From: Rhizobium sp. Root1203
GTDB lineage: Bacteria; Pseudomonadota; Alphaproteobacteria; Rhizobiales; Rhizobiaceae
Length of the DNA: 64,000 bases
Reading direction: 5' to 3'
NCBI RefSeq assembly: GCF_001424945.1
Contig: NZ_LMCW01000011.1
Coordinates: 7,296 to 71,295 of the forward strand
The notes under the pieces were generated by a model, which was not told where the DNA came from, did not search any database, and saw only the letters and a list, made by a program, of their open reading frames with translations. Below are positions 52,813 through 63,532 of the stretch, one piece after another. The translations under genes were made by a program, and so were the position numbers. Position 1 is the first letter of the stretch, and each line of letters starts with the position of its first letter.

Positions 52813-53003
52813 CAGGTATCGCATCGGTGCTCGCCACAGGATCGTTCCCGGTCCGAACAGGTTGCTCCCTGTTCGAACGTCCCACCGTCCATGCCGCGAA
52901 GTCGGCTAAAAACGCACAAAACGGTCGAGATCGCCTCAGGCGGGGCTTGACGGGGGACCACCAAAACGGAGTCCAGACGAGATGGGTAGAGCTGCGGCGC
53001 ACC
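52813..53003 (+). other. gap where trbK is expected; no trbK seen
   Basis: In Ti-type operons the entry-exclusion gene trbK lies between trbJ and trbL. None of the three plus frames here encodes a signal peptide or lipobox followed by the TrbK pattern. One frame from ATG 52806 runs in phase into trbL (MVTGIASVLATGSFPVRTGC onward) and might be a degenerate relic. Confidence 0.5.
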
Positions 53004-54158
53004 ATGGGCATTGCAGCGTTCCTATGGACTGCGCTTGCCAGTCAAGCTATCGCACAGCAGGGACAAGTTCTGACGGAACTCGAAAATCAGGTGTCCATCG
53101 CCGCAACGGGGTGGGAAGCGGCAGTCAGTGATGCCGCCAGATCCCTGTTTTGGATCCTCGCCGGAATCGAAATTGGCATTGCAGCCGTGTGGCTTGCAAT
53201 CCAGGCGGCATCGCTCGACAGCTGGTTCGCAGAATTGGTGCGAAGGATCATGTTTATCGGGTTCTTTGCGTTTGTTCTCGCCCAAGGCCCGAGCTTTGCA
53301 AGAGCAATTGTCGACAGTCTCTTTCAGATTGGCGCAGGCGGCGGTTCGGCCTCGCCTGCCGCGATATTCGATGCCGGCATCGAAGTCGCCAGCAAAATGT
53401 CCGAACAGGTCCAGTTCGGACTGTTCGAGGATAATTCGATGGCCATCGCAGCGGTCTTTGCGATGGTCGTTGTGGTCATCTGTTTCTCACTCGTCGCAGC
53501 CATCTTCATTTCCGTAATGGTCGAAATGTATGTTGGTTTGCTTGCCGGCATGATTATGCTTGGCCTCGGTGGATCCTCGTTCACCAAGGATTTTTCGGTG
53601 CGTTACCTGGTGTATGCCTTTTCGGTTGGAATGAAGCTGATGGCTTTGGTGATGATCGCCAAAATAGGCTCTCAGGTTCTAATCGGCCTCGCCGGGACAC
53701 CTGTTGCGACAGAGCAGCAGTTCGTGACCAGCCTTTCGATCGCCGGCGTCTCCGTTGTCGTCTTCATCATCGCAATGTATGTGCCGAACATCATTCAGGG
53801 CGTCGTGCAAGGGGCGTCCGTCTCGGGCGGGATGGAGGCCATTCGTCATGGCAGTCAAGCGGCGTCCTTTACCGCAGGCGGCGCTTTCCTTGCAGCCGGA
53901 GCAGCGCGCGCGGGTTTCGCCACCGGCCAAGCCGCACGTGCGGCGGGCTCTTCGCTGACCGCCGCCGCACTGCGCGGCATCGGAGCCGGCGTAGGTTCCG
54001 CCAGCAAAGCAGCAGGTTCCGCAGCCAAGGAAAAGGCAATTGGTTCGCCTGGCGCCTATGCCGGTTCGATTCTCGGTCTGGCCAATGCCAAATTGGACCA
54101 GAGCCGCCGCGGTGAACGGACGCGCAACGCACCTCTCGAACGCAATGAACAACAATAG
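53004..54158 (+). CDS. trbL: TrbL (VirB6 family)
   Basis: 384 residues. Signal-like start ([20 protein letters not shown]), then [20 protein letters not shown] and about five further helices, and an Ala/Gly-rich cytoplasmic tail. Polytopic channel component. ATG 53004 aligns with TrbL N-termini, although the frame stays open for another 300 bases upstream. Confidence 0.92.
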   Translation: MGIAAFLWTALASQAIAQQGQVLTELENQVSIAATGWEAAVSDAARSLFWILAGIEIGIAAVWLAIQAASLDSWFAELVRRIMFIGFFAFVLAQGPSFARAIVDSLFQIGAGGGSASPAAIFDAGIEVASKMSEQVQFGLFEDNSMAIAAVFAMVVVVICFSLVAAIFISVMVEMYVGLLAGMIMLGLGGSSFTKDFSVRYLVYAFSVGMKLMALVMIAKIGSQVLIGLAGTPVATEQQFVTSLSIAGVSVVVFIIAMYVPNIIQGVVQGASVSGGMEAIRHGSQAASFTAGGAFLAAGAARAGFATGQAARAAGSSLTAAALRGIGAGVGSASKAAGSAAKEKAIGSPGAYAGSILGLANAKLDQSRRGERTRNAPLERNEQQ

Positions 54159-54175
54159 TGAGAGAGGTAGAAACG

Positions 54176-54844
54176 ATGGCCTCGAACAGGAACCGCGTCC
54201 CCGAAAATCCCTACCTTGCCGCCCGTCAAGAATGGAGCGAGCGCTATGGCTCCTACGTGCAAGCCGCACGAGCCTGGCGCATCGTCGGCATTCTTGGCCT
54301 CGCCATGGCCGTGATTGGCTTTGTCTACGCCATGTATCTCAGCACGCAGGTCAAGCTGGTACCTTATATTATCGAGGTCGACAAACTCGGCACGTCTGTA
54401 ACGGTCGGTTTTCCGGAGCAGATTGAGTATGCCGATGCGCGGGTCGTCCGTGCTGCACTTGGGAATTTTGTCACCAGCTTCCGAGCGATCACGCCGGATG
54501 CGGTCGTTCAGAAGCAATATATTGACCGCACTTATGCTCTTCTTAGAACATCCGATCCGTCGACTGAGAAGGTTAACGCCTGGTTCCGCGGCAATTCGCC
54601 ATTCGAGAAGGCGAAGTCTTTGACGGTTGCGATTGCGGTCAACAACATCGTGGCGCTTTCGAAGCAGACCTATCAGATTGACTGGACCGAGTACGAGCGC
54701 GATCGCCGGGGCAAGGAAACCGGAACGCAGCGTTTCCGGGGCATTGCAACGGTCACGCTTACTGCACCGCAGGACGAGGCGATCATCCGCCTCAATCCGA
54801 TCGGTCTCTACGTGCGCGATTTCGACTGGACGGCACAGCTTTAA
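54176..54844 (+). CDS. trbF: TrbF (VirB8 family)
   Basis: 222 residues: cytoplasmic start with [20 protein letters not shown], one helix ([20 protein letters not shown]) and a periplasmic VirB8-like domain ending [24 protein letters not shown] precedes ATG 54176; GTG 54158 in the same frame is less likely. Inner-membrane scaffold. Confidence 0.93.
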   Translation: MASNRNRVPENPYLAARQEWSERYGSYVQAARAWRIVGILGLAMAVIGFVYAMYLSTQVKLVPYIIEVDKLGTSVTVGFPEQIEYADARVVRAALGNFVTSFRAITPDAVVQKQYIDRTYALLRTSDPSTEKVNAWFRGNSPFEKAKSLTVAIAVNNIVALSKQTYQIDWTEYERDRRGKETGTQRFRGIATVTLTAPQDEAIIRLNPIGLYVRDFDWTAQL

Positions 54845-54863
54845 AGGGCAGGAGATTAGTCAC

Positions 54864-55676
54864 ATGCGTAGAATGGGAATGACCGTGGCCACCGGCTGCA
54901 TGGCCGGACTCGTCTTCGTGACCGGCGTCTTGGCGCAAAGCATGAGCGAAAGCGAGGTCAAGGGGACCAATATTTCTGGGAAATGGCGGGGGACGGCGGG
55001 CGTCGTCACAAGAGGGCCGGATGGGAAGGTGATCTTTTTGTTCGGAGAAATGCAGCCATCGGTCGTTTGTTCACCATTGCAGGTCTGCGACATCGAATTG
55101 CAGGGCGGAGAAATAGTCCGTGACGTCCTCGTCGGCGACACCGTACGCTGGAAGGTTGAGCCTGCCACCTCTGGCGCGACCGGTGGACAAGCAATTCACC
55201 TGATCCTCAAGCCGTCGGAGCCGGGCCTGATCACCTCGATGGTGGTGACGACCTCTCGCCGCACCTATCACTTCCAGCTCAAGTCGCATCCAAGCCAATA
55301 CATGGCTCGCGTCGGGTTCGAATACCCCGAGGATGTGTCGACCAAGCTCACCGACATCAACGCTCGCCTCGATGCAGGCGGTCTACCTGCTGCGGCGCCC
55401 GACAGGCTGAATTTTTCCTATTCGATGAGCGGGAGCGCCTCCTGGCGCCCGAAGCGGGTCTACTCCGACGGCGTCAAAACCTACATCCAGTTCCCGCGGT
55501 CACTCTCCGGGCAGGACGCCCCGGTGCTCTTCGTGTCCGGTGGTGGGCAGAACCGGATCGTCAATTATCGAATGAAAAACGATATGATGATCGTCGATTA
55601 TGCAATCGACACGGCGATCCTTTTGTCCGGTGTAGGTTGGCGACAACAAAAGATCACCATCCGGCGGGGAGGCTGA
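54864..55676 (+). CDS. trbG: TrbG (VirB9 family)
   Basis: 270 residues with signal peptide ([20 protein letters not shown]), an N-terminal CagX-type domain with [19 protein letters not shown] and a C-terminal domain ([40 protein letters not shown]). Outer-membrane-associated core component. GGAGATTAGTCAC precedes the ATG. Confidence 0.94.
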   Translation: MRRMGMTVATGCMAGLVFVTGVLAQSMSESEVKGTNISGKWRGTAGVVTRGPDGKVIFLFGEMQPSVVCSPLQVCDIELQGGEIVRDVLVGDTVRWKVEPATSGATGGQAIHLILKPSEPGLITSMVVTTSRRTYHFQLKSHPSQYMARVGFEYPEDVSTKLTDINARLDAGGLPAAAPDRLNFSYSMSGSASWRPKRVYSDGVKTYIQFPRSLSGQDAPVLFVSGGGQNRIVNYRMKNDMMIVDYAIDTAILLSGVGWRQQKITIRRGG

Positions 55677-55679
55677 CAC

Positions 55680-56114
55680 ATGCTCAAGCTTGCCGCGCTT
55701 CTGCTGACGGCAGCGCTTCCTGCCGGGTGCCAGACAGCGAACTCCATCCCGACGAAATCCAACCAGGTTTCGGTCACTGGACTGGCCGCAAGTGCGATCG
55801 CCGGAGATATGGCGAGCCGTTTTGCTGAATATGTCAGTGCCTCACCTACGAGGACGCTCAAGATCAACAAAGACACCTCTGAGTACGCCGGTGCGCTTGA
55901 GGCGGCGCTCAAAGGATGGGGGTATCTTGTCGTCACCGACAGGAAAACTGCTGAGGACCCAAAACCGATGGAGCTCGCCTGGTCGATCGACAACAGCGAT
56001 GGCCAAGTTCTGGCACAGCTGGCGACCTCCTCCGTCACACTCGCTCGCGCCTATATTCCGACGACATCAGGTGCGACGCCGGCAAGCCCGCTTTCGATCA
56101 TGCGGCGAAACTGA
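55680..56114 (+). CDS. trbH: TrbH lipoprotein
   Basis: 144 residues. Lipobox in LAALLLTAALPAGCQT; the rest is the TrbH periplasmic domain (NKDTSEYAGALEAALKGWGY). VirB7-like role in anchoring the core complex. It starts three bases after the trbG stop. Confidence 0.9.
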   Translation: MLKLAALLLTAALPAGCQTANSIPTKSNQVSVTGLAASAIAGDMASRFAEYVSASPTRTLKINKDTSEYAGALEAALKGWGYLVVTDRKTAEDPKPMELAWSIDNSDGQVLAQLATSSVTLARAYIPTTSGATPASPLSIMRRN

Positions 56115-56124
56115 GGTGGATAAC

Positions 56125-57420
56125 ATGGCACAGTCGCTTCAGCTCGGTATGTCCAGCCGTAGCGCCGATCAACAAGGAATGCGCAGGATCAACCGCCTGC
56201 CAATTGTCATCGTTATTATCATCATCGCAACCTTCCTGGGCGTCGTGGTGATAGGATTGTCATGGCGTGGCCTCACCTTCAGTCATCGCAACGATCTTGA
56301 TAACCTGTCGAACCCGCCGGCGACCAACTTCGGGGACCAGCTGAAGCGGGGTGTTTCCGATGGGATCATAGGCGAGCCGGAAGAGAAGGACGCGTTTCCG
56401 CCACGTGCACCCGTTTCGGAAAAGTCTGAAAATGAAGAACCATTGATCGAGCGCGGGCGAGCAAAAAGAGACGTTCCGCAGCCAAGCCTGGAGTCGGAAG
56501 CGGAGTGGATGGCAAGGGTGCGACGAGACCAGGACGAGCAATACCTCCGGGAGGCGCAGCGCCAGCGGATGGCACGCCTTCAGGCACGCGCAACAGCGCT
56601 CGACTCGCCCTTGAAGGTCGACATTGCGGACGCCTCGCGTGCCGAGGTGAAGACGACTGCCGACGACAACCAGCTCGCGAACCATCGTGCCGACAATGCC
56701 TCCGATCTATATGCGACTGCATTGAAGGCCGGAATGATGGGCCAGAATGTGGATGCAAACGGGCAGATCGCGAAGGAGAACTTCTTCAATCAGGACATCA
56801 AAGATCTCGGTTACCTGCCAAATCAGGTCGTACCGCAGATGTCACAGTACCAACTAAAGCGCGGATCGGTCGTCCCCGCAACGTTGATCACCGGCCTCAA
56901 CTCCGATCTTCCTGGCCGCATCATCGCGCAGGTCAGCCAGAACGTCTACGACAGTGCCACCGGCTACCGCCTCCTCATTCCGCAAGGTGCCAAGCTTTTC
57001 GGGCGATATGATTCCAAGGTGTCCTTCGGCCAGGAACGCGTCCTTGTGGTTTGGACTGACTTGATCTATCCGAACGGCTCCACACTACAGCTTGGCGGCA
57101 TGGCCGGGACAGATTCCCAAGGGTATGGCGGTTTTCAAGACAAGGTCGACCGGCACCTTTGGCGCACTTTTGGATCCGCGGCGCTCGTTGCCTTGATCGG
57201 CACCGGGATCGACCTCTCCATACCGGAGAGCGCGACGCTTGCAACGCAAGACAGCGCATCGGACGCTGCACGACGAAACTTCGCTGAGTCTTTCGGGCGG
57301 GCGGCGGAGCAGACAATTTCCAAGAACCTCAACGTACAGCCGACTGTTCGAATTCGTCCAGGTTACAAGTTCAATATTCTTGTTGACCAAGACATCGTTT
57401 TTACTGGCGCCTACAAGTGA
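56125..57420 (+). CDS. trbI: TrbI (VirB10 family)
   Basis: 431 residues: cytoplasmic start, one helix (LPIVIVIIIIATFLGVVVIG), a charged proline-containing linker (about 60-200) and the C-terminal TrbI barrel domain with LKRGSVVPATLITGLNSDLP, YRLLIPQGAKLFGRYDSKVS and RPGYKFNILVDQDIVF. It spans both membranes and gates the channel. GAGGTGGATAAC precedes the ATG. Last gene of the operon. Confidence 0.95.
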   Translation: MAQSLQLGMSSRSADQQGMRRINRLPIVIVIIIIATFLGVVVIGLSWRGLTFSHRNDLDNLSNPPATNFGDQLKRGVSDGIIGEPEEKDAFPPRAPVSEKSENEEPLIERGRAKRDVPQPSLESEAEWMARVRRDQDEQYLREAQRQRMARLQARATALDSPLKVDIADASRAEVKTTADDNQLANHRADNASDLYATALKAGMMGQNVDANGQIAKENFFNQDIKDLGYLPNQVVPQMSQYQLKRGSVVPATLITGLNSDLPGRIIAQVSQNVYDSATGYRLLIPQGAKLFGRYDSKVSFGQERVLVVWTDLIYPNGSTLQLGGMAGTDSQGYGGFQDKVDRHLWRTFGSAALVALIGTGIDLSIPESATLATQDSASDAARRNFAESFGRAAEQTISKNLNVQPTVRIRPGYKFNILVDQDIVFTGAYK

Positions 57421-57625
57421 AGTCAAACGAGCAGACACGCCGCGCACACGTCTTCCGCGCTCCTGTAAAAACAGTATTTTTGCGAAAGCTTTCTGTCTCG
57501 TCACTGTATTAGAACGGCGCACGTATCGAGCCTTTCTAAAAACCATACAATACTTATAGTTGTACCAATGTCCACAGCCTCTAATTGTAACCGACACCTG
57601 CTGGCGCCATCGAGGTCGGGACTAG

Positions 57626-58372
<747 letters not shown>

Positions 58373-58432
58373 ACTCTAGCCCTCGCCAAAATCTGAAACG
58401 AAGCCGCCTCATCGAGAAGGTCTGACATTTCC

Positions 58433-58825
58433 CTATGCTGTACGAGCGATCTTCCTGGGCGCATAACGTGTTCCGTAGCGTCTGGCAGCTCGCGCAGGGT
58501 GGAGACGATTCTGCATGTATCTACTAGCCCGGTTCGGCCACAAGTAGGCATGCGATGTACGATAATCGCGGAAACCAGGGCCTGAAGTCTGTTTTTTGCG
58601 CGCCATGGAAATTGCCCAAGCAACGTCACACTGCCTGAATTTCCGAATTGTCGCACCGATAGCGAGCGCTTCGGCCAGAACGATCTGCCATCTCTTCCCA
58701 CGTTGCCTAATACAATCGGCTGGGCGTGCATGGGCGGGGAACGCGAGCTCACATGCACACGCACCTCGCTCGGACCAGGTGCCATCGTCGTCCATTGGCT
58801 TTGCTCTTTGAAGGTATCGGTTCAT
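58433..58825 (-). CDS. hypothetical protein coupled to the second LuxR gene
   Basis: 130 residues, unknown family. Its ATG overlaps the stop of the LuxR gene (ATGA), and the middle (RGKRWQIVLAEALAIGATIR) looks helical and protein-like, whereas the C-terminus is arginine-rich and doubtful. traM, the TraR antagonist usually found near traR, was not recognised in any frame here; this frame could be a divergent or frameshifted replacement. Confidence 0.35.
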   Translation of the reverse strand: MNRYLQRAKPMDDDGTWSERGACACELAFPAHARPADCIRQRGKRWQIVLAEALAIGATIRKFRQCDVAWAISMARKKQTSGPGFRDYRTSHAYLWPNRASRYMQNRLHPARAARRYGTRYAPRKIARTA

Positions 58826-59538
58826 AGCATTCCTAGTTCCAAAGCGAGCACCAGCGCCTGCTTGATATTCTTCACATTGAGTTTGGCGCGCACGTTGTCC
58901 AGGTCCCATCGGACGGTACGATATGTTAAACCTGAGAGCTGTGCGATGTCAGACATTGTCTTTCCCGCCGCAATCCAACGAAGACATAATATTTCGCGAT
59001 CGGAAAGTACGGGCCTTGGTAACATTGTTGATGGTCTCATCGTGCAATAACGAGAGTTCAGATAGGCGACTGCGGTCGTGGCGGCGACGCATTCCGAAAC
59101 GTTGAACTCTTTAGCGCGTAGACCGTTAGCGGATGCAAATGTCAGCATCGCCACTTGTCCGAAAGGACCCCTTACCGGCACCGTCACACCAGCCCTGATA
59201 TCGAAGGCAGATGCAGCATTCCAAAAGCCACGCTCGTCCTTCGTGGCTCGCCGTCTGTGTTCATCGGCGCACCAGTGGAAGATATGCATAATACGTTTGC
59301 CGATCGTCACGACGGGATCGACAACCATATAGTGGCGACGAAAATACAGCGACTGCCATTCCTCAGGATAATTGGAAACGGCGAAGCTCCTTGCGCTTGT
59401 CGCCTCGAGGCTGAGATATGCAAAGCGTTCAAAATCGTGGCGAGCGGCAATTCTTACCAGCGCTTCTTTCAATGCATCACCGGTCGATAGAAAAAAAGTT
59501 GAATCGATCAATTCACCCAACAGGGTTCGCAGATGCAT
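58822..59538 (-). CDS. LuxR-family autoinducer-binding regulator
   Basis: 238 residues. The autoinducer-binding domain shows YPEEWQSLYFRRHYMVVDPV and HWCADEHRR (where TraR has the WxxD ligand residues); the HTH is LSDREILCLRWIAAGKTMSD then LTYRTVRWDLDNVRAKL. Convergent to traR and distinct from it. It may respond to another AHL or act as a TraR regulator, as second LuxR proteins do on several rhizobial plasmids. Confidence 0.88.
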   Translation of the reverse strand: MHLRTLLGELIDSTFFLSTGDALKEALVRIAARHDFERFAYLSLEATSARSFAVSNYPEEWQSLYFRRHYMVVDPVVTIGKRIMHIFHWCADEHRRRATKDERGFWNAASAFDIRAGVTVPVRGPFGQVAMLTFASANGLRAKEFNVSECVAATTAVAYLNSRYCTMRPSTMLPRPVLSDREILCLRWIAAGKTMSDIAQLSGLTYRTVRWDLDNVRAKLNVKNIKQALVLALELGML

Positions 59539-59788
59539 TCGCTTGCAAGCTCCCTATGAACGCAAAAGTAAGCCGCCGGACCGAAGTTTAGCCGGTCATT
59601 ACCGATATGAATTGACGCACGACGCTTGGCGCGACGACCGCAAAGTCGCTCTGCTCGACAAATGTATCAGAGCGCGTACGCTGTGTCCTAGTGCCATTGG
59701 CCCCACAACGGAAACCGTTTGACGGTGACAACAAACCGATCGTTTCACGCACCGGGCTGCTTATGCTGGCGGGGTACGTCCTTAAAGA
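59539..59788. other. intergenic
   Basis: Contains promoter sequence for the LuxR gene and the end of the winged-helix regulator gene. No other feature is visible. Confidence 0.4.
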
Positions 59789-60520
59789 TCAGCGTGCGGT
59801 CACTTCGGCGGCCAACATGTATCCGCCGAGCCTCACCGTCTTGACGAGGGACGGCTGTTGAGGATCCTCTTCGATTTTCCGTCGCAAACGGCTGATGTGA
59901 ACGTCAATGGAACGTGTGACTGGCCCTGCGATGCCTGTGTGAGTCGATGCCAGCAATTCATCCCTGCTCAAGAGCCGGCCTGGATTGCGGCAGAATGTCA
60001 ATAGCAAGTCGAACTCCGCCGCGGTCAGTCTGATCATTTCGCCATTCGCGGTCCACAGAGCGCGCTCGGGGAGATTCAGACGGAACTGCGCGAAGGTCAG
60101 CTCTAATACCCGCGGGCGGATTGTGGAGTGGAACGCTCCCCTTAGTAGGTTTCTGATCCTTGCCAACAATTCCGGAAGCGAGAGAGGCAGCGACATGCAA
60201 TCATCAGCGCCCGCGTCGAAGGCGGAGACAATGAGGTCGGGATGACAGGGCGGAACGATCAGAAGGATCGGAACCATTTCTCTGTCACGGAGCTGATCAC
60301 AGAACCTGATCGCCTCTTCCGGTGCGACGACCGCATCGACAATCACCAGATGGTAACATCGCCGGTAGAGCAGTCGGCGCACTTGAAGTGTCGAATTTGC
60401 GACCGTCGCGCTCATGCCTGCCTGCTCGATTGCCGCGCACAACGAAAAATCATCGATGCCGCCACGGGCTCCAATGATCATTCTGGGACGACGATCGGCG
60501 TCTGCTAGATTGGATACCAA
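59789..60520 (-). CDS. OmpR/PhoB-like regulator with atypical receiver
   Basis: 243 residues. The receiver-like N-terminus keeps a possible phospho-Asp (YHLVIVDAVV) and Lys/Pro-less loop DDCMSLPLSLPELLARI, but the usual acidic pair after the first strand is replaced by IIGARGG. The C-terminal winged helix (LTAAEFDLLLTFCRNPGRLL, SIDVHISRLRRKIEEDPQQP) is standard and VirG-like. TTG 60520 is used because the paralogue at 61128 begins at the same point. No partner kinase is nearby. Confidence 0.82.
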   Translation of the reverse strand: MVSNLADADRRPRMIIGARGGIDDFSLCAAIEQAGMSATVANSTLQVRRLLYRRCYHLVIVDAVVAPEEAIRFCDQLRDREMVPILLIVPPCHPDLIVSAFDAGADDCMSLPLSLPELLARIRNLLRGAFHSTIRPRVLELTFAQFRLNLPERALWTANGEMIRLTAAEFDLLLTFCRNPGRLLSRDELLASTHTGIAGPVTRSIDVHISRLRRKIEEDPQQPSLVKTVRLGGYMLAAEVTAR

Positions 60521-60653
60521 GTTGAAAATCCGACAATTCTCCAGCCAGCCACTTCAAGCAACATCTAATTGCTACGAATGCTCTCATGCCAACTGTCATA
60601 TTTGTCGGTGCGTTTCCTCAAACCCTATCGATCAATCCGACCCCCAGGCCGTG

Positions 60654-60728
60654 ATGGATCTACCTCACCGTAGCAGTCGCGTCCTTTCCGGCCAGGGAGG
60701 TATTTTGCACACCGGCGGCGGCAGCTAG
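60654..60728 (+). CDS. possible 24-residue peptide
   Basis: MDLPHRSSRVLSGQGGILHT then GGGS. AGG lies before the ATG. It ends 16 bases before the next short frame. No family recognised. Confidence 0.2.
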   Translation: MDLPHRSSRVLSGQGGILHTGGGS

Positions 60729-60744
60729 GCGACGAGGACAAGCG

Positions 60745-60870
60745 ATGCTGCAGCATTTCAGGCACGACGACGAACGCGATGTTCCATTCTCAGCATCGCG
60801 GCGGGAGAGGAGAGGGGAATCCGAGGTCTCGGATTTTGGCGGCTGGATGCACATGACGATCTCCGATTAG
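60745..60870 (+). CDS. possible 41-residue peptide
   Basis: MLQHFRHDDERDVPFSASRR then ERRGESEVSDFGGWMHM and TISD. GAGGA lies seven bases before the ATG, a good ribosome site. Highly charged. No family recognised. Confidence 0.3.
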   Translation: MLQHFRHDDERDVPFSASRRERRGESEVSDFGGWMHMTISD

Positions 60871-61127
60871 GGGCAGTCCCATGATGCCTCCAGGCTGGAC
60901 TAAATTGCCAATTCGATGAGGCCCTCATTCATTCCCGGCCAATATGAATGGCCATAACACTTCGATTGCCTCGTGGGTTTAGCTCCGTCGTAAGCGTTCG
61001 CAGCACACGACCAGGCCGCTTTGCGCGAAACATTTCTTAATGATCCGGCGCGATTGATCGTTTGATATCATCCTTATCGCGTGAGATTGTAGAAGAACGA
61101 AAATCATCGAGAGCGACATTTTCAGCC

Positions 61128-61838
61128 ATGAGACCGACGATCGTCATCGGCTCCGGGGACGGAGATCTGTGCTTTATCGTGCGCCACATTCTCGAACATG
61201 CGGGCTTTGTGGCAAGCATCCAATCGCGGCCCGATAACATTGTTGCCGCCTCTCGTGCCGAGGGTGTGTGCGCCCTGCTGATAGACGGGCGCACGCCTAG
61301 GGCGCTTCACATCTGCGAACAGATCGTCGGTTTTAAACCACAATACAAGATCCGAACCGTAGCGCTCCTCGATCCGAGGGCGCATGCCCAGGGACTTGCC
61401 TTTCTGAACGGAGGAGCCGACGAGGTTCTCATCCGGCCTGTACCCCCGATGCTTTTGCTACACGCACTCACATATACGGGAACTGTCCAGCGGCTGTTGC
61501 ACGGAGACATCGAAATGGACGTGTCGGCCCGGCGCGTGTGGAGAGCCACCTATCCGGTATACCTTCCCAAGATCGAGTTTGCGATTCTCCAGCAATTCCT
61601 ATCTCATCCAGACCGGGTGTTTGAGCGTCACGAAATCATCAAAAGCTCTTGGCCATCCGGCATCTTCGTAGACCTCCGAACCGTGAACGTCCACGTCGGC
61701 AGGCTGCGCCATTACCTCGCCACCAAGGGGGCTCCCGATCCAATCCGATGTGTTCGCGGCATCGGCTACGGATTGCAGACGACAAGCGAGCGAGAATTGG
61801 AACCAAGGGGCTCACCGCCATGCCGCACGAGATCCTGA
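61128..61838 (+). CDS. winged-helix regulator with receiver-like domain
   Basis: 236 residues, paralogue of the regulator at 59789. N-terminus RPTIVIGSGDGDLCFIVRHI lacks the acidic pair of true receivers; ALLIDGRTP may carry the Asp. The DNA-binding domain is LPKIEFAILQQFLSHPDRVF and TVNVHVGRLRHYLATKG. It overlaps the start of the amidohydrolase gene by 19 bp, so it probably controls it in cis. Confidence 0.8.
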   Translation: MRPTIVIGSGDGDLCFIVRHILEHAGFVASIQSRPDNIVAASRAEGVCALLIDGRTPRALHICEQIVGFKPQYKIRTVALLDPRAHAQGLAFLNGGADEVLIRPVPPMLLLHALTYTGTVQRLLHGDIEMDVSARRVWRATYPVYLPKIEFAILQQFLSHPDRVFERHEIIKSSWPSGIFVDLRTVNVHVGRLRHYLATKGAPDPIRCVRGIGYGLQTTSERELEPRGSPPCRTRS

Positions 61839-63172
61839 TAGCAAACGGCCGGGTCGTGCCTGGCGATGGTTCGACCGTACTGGAACCGGGAAGTGTACGG
61901 ATCCGTGGCGGTCTGATCACTGAGGTGGCTGCAGGAACGGCGGCAACCACTTCTGACACCGTTGCCATCGACGCAACGGGATACACGATCATTCCAGGCA
62001 TCATTAACGCTCATGCTCATGGCTGCGCCTTCGGCCCATCGATGCCGAGCGGTTCGCGATCATTTGCGGAAAATGACGTCGAATATTTTCGCAACCGCCA
62101 TCTATTTTCCGGCACGACAACGCTTCTCAACGTATGCGGTCTGGCGCTTCCTTCCGAAATCGATCCTGATCCGAAAACCCGACACCCGCTCGACGTTCAC
62201 GTGACGACAGCGCATACGCCCAGCAATATTGGTGCGGCGTTGGCAATTGACGGCGAGGGACTGACAACTCACCACCGCGCCGCGACAATAGAGGCGATGA
62301 TCGGACGAGGCGCCAAGGCGCTCGGTGAGGCTGGAGGAGGACAGACGCTGGGGGGAGGTGCCCAGGACTATCGCTTTATCCCGCAGGCCATCCTTGCTGC
62401 GACCGGACAAGAAATTCTGCCAAAATGGGCACGTGCGCTGAAGGAAGCCGTGCTTGGGCGTTCGCTTGATGGGGAGGGAACAAGGCACACGGATATCCCG
62501 AAGTTGCTGGTCGCATGTGGATTGGCTGAATATATCAGCACGCAGGACGTCATCAGCCTAATCGAGAAAGCAGTCATGCCTCCTGTTTCCCTGTCCTTGC
62601 AAGGTCTGGCAGAGATTGCCGCAGCCTGTGAGCAATATGGATTGCCAGGAATATTCCACCACGCCCTCCCGACCGGCCAAACACTGATCCGTTTGGCTGA
62701 AAAGCACGCCAACGCCCGAATTGTGGCCGCTCATGCCAATCATCCGTCGTTTAGTCCCGAAGAATGTGTGTTTTATGCTCGGGAGCTGCGCAAACGCGGC
62801 GTCGCGATCGATGTCTCTACACTGGACTGCATTTCGACACGCTGGCGCAATGATCCAACAAACTTTGATTGTCTGATCGAGGAAGGACTTGTCGATACGC
62901 TTTCTACCGACTTTGCTGGCAGCGACTGGGACAGTATACTGGCGGCGATCCAACGCATCGTGCGTCGGCAGATGCTGACGTTGCCCAAGGCTATTGCGCT
63001 TGCAACCGGCAATGTCGCACACGTATTTCCCGAATTGGCAGGCGACCGTGGTCTGCTGTTGGCCGGCAAGCGCGCTGATATTGCCGTGGTCGAAAACCAC
63101 AATCTCAGCCGCGTTCGACACCTTATCATCCAAGGGCGTCTGGTCATATTCAATGGTGCCGCCGCGCAGTAG
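61820..63172 (+). CDS. amidohydrolase (dihydroorotase/imidazolonepropionase-like)
   Basis: 450 residues. Metal motif GIINAHAHGCAFG is at about 65-77, where Asn replaces the usual Asp before HxH. Later HHALPTGQT and VAAHANHPSFS give the following histidines, and DTLSTDFAGSDWD the final Asp. The C-terminal beta cap includes GKRADIAVVENHNLSRVRHL. Substrate unknown. Start ATG 61820 with GGGG upstream. Its neighbour on the other strand is a MmgE/PrpD gene. Confidence 0.85.
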   Translation: MPHEILIANGRVVPGDGSTVLEPGSVRIRGGLITEVAAGTAATTSDTVAIDATGYTIIPGIINAHAHGCAFGPSMPSGSRSFAENDVEYFRNRHLFSGTTTLLNVCGLALPSEIDPDPKTRHPLDVHVTTAHTPSNIGAALAIDGEGLTTHHRAATIEAMIGRGAKALGEAGGGQTLGGGAQDYRFIPQAILAATGQEILPKWARALKEAVLGRSLDGEGTRHTDIPKLLVACGLAEYISTQDVISLIEKAVMPPVSLSLQGLAEIAAACEQYGLPGIFHHALPTGQTLIRLAEKHANARIVAAHANHPSFSPEECVFYARELRKRGVAIDVSTLDCISTRWRNDPTNFDCLIEEGLVDTLSTDFAGSDWDSILAAIQRIVRRQMLTLPKAIALATGNVAHVFPELAGDRGLLLAGKRADIAVVENHNLSRVRHLIIQGRLVIFNGAAAQ

Positions 63173-63253
63173 CGTCCTCAAAGGACCGGCGCGTTTGCAC
63201 CTTCCGGCTGACGCTGAATGGGCACTCCTTTTTCACCCTCCAAGCTAGATAGA

Positions 63254-63511
63254 TTAGCGAGTCACTGACTGATAGGGCAGCCGCCGAATGTCTGAGCTCC
63301 ACTCGGCCGGCTTCTCGAAGAGCGGGGAGCATTTCACCTTTTTTCGAAGATGCCCCTTGATCAAGTCGCAGAACATGGAGGTGTCCGGCTTACCATCTGC
63401 CATTTTTTGGACGCACGCCTCGATACGTTGCGGCAATTCCTGTTCTGCCGCTCGGGGGCTCCTCCGGAGACAGTCGGATGACTTCTTTCCGCAATCGAAG
63501 ACCGCCGGCAT
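63254..63511 (-). CDS. possible small hypothetical protein
   Basis: 85 residues, polar with four cysteines (FDCGKKSSDCLRR, IEACVQKMADGKPDTSMFCD). It follows the MmgE/PrpD gene by 21 bp on the same strand. No family recognised, ribosome site weak. Confidence 0.35.
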   Translation of the reverse strand: MPAVFDCGKKSSDCLRRSPRAAEQELPQRIEACVQKMADGKPDTSMFCDLIKGHLRKKVKCSPLFEKPAEWSSDIRRLPYQSVTR

Positions 63512-63532
63512 GCCGGGCCCACAAGTCTACTG

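Larger units (their letters stand above)
60521..61127. other. divergent intergenic region with two short frames
   Basis: Promoter region between two paralogous winged-helix regulators. It holds two tandem short frames (listed separately) but no longer gene. Confidence 0.4.
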
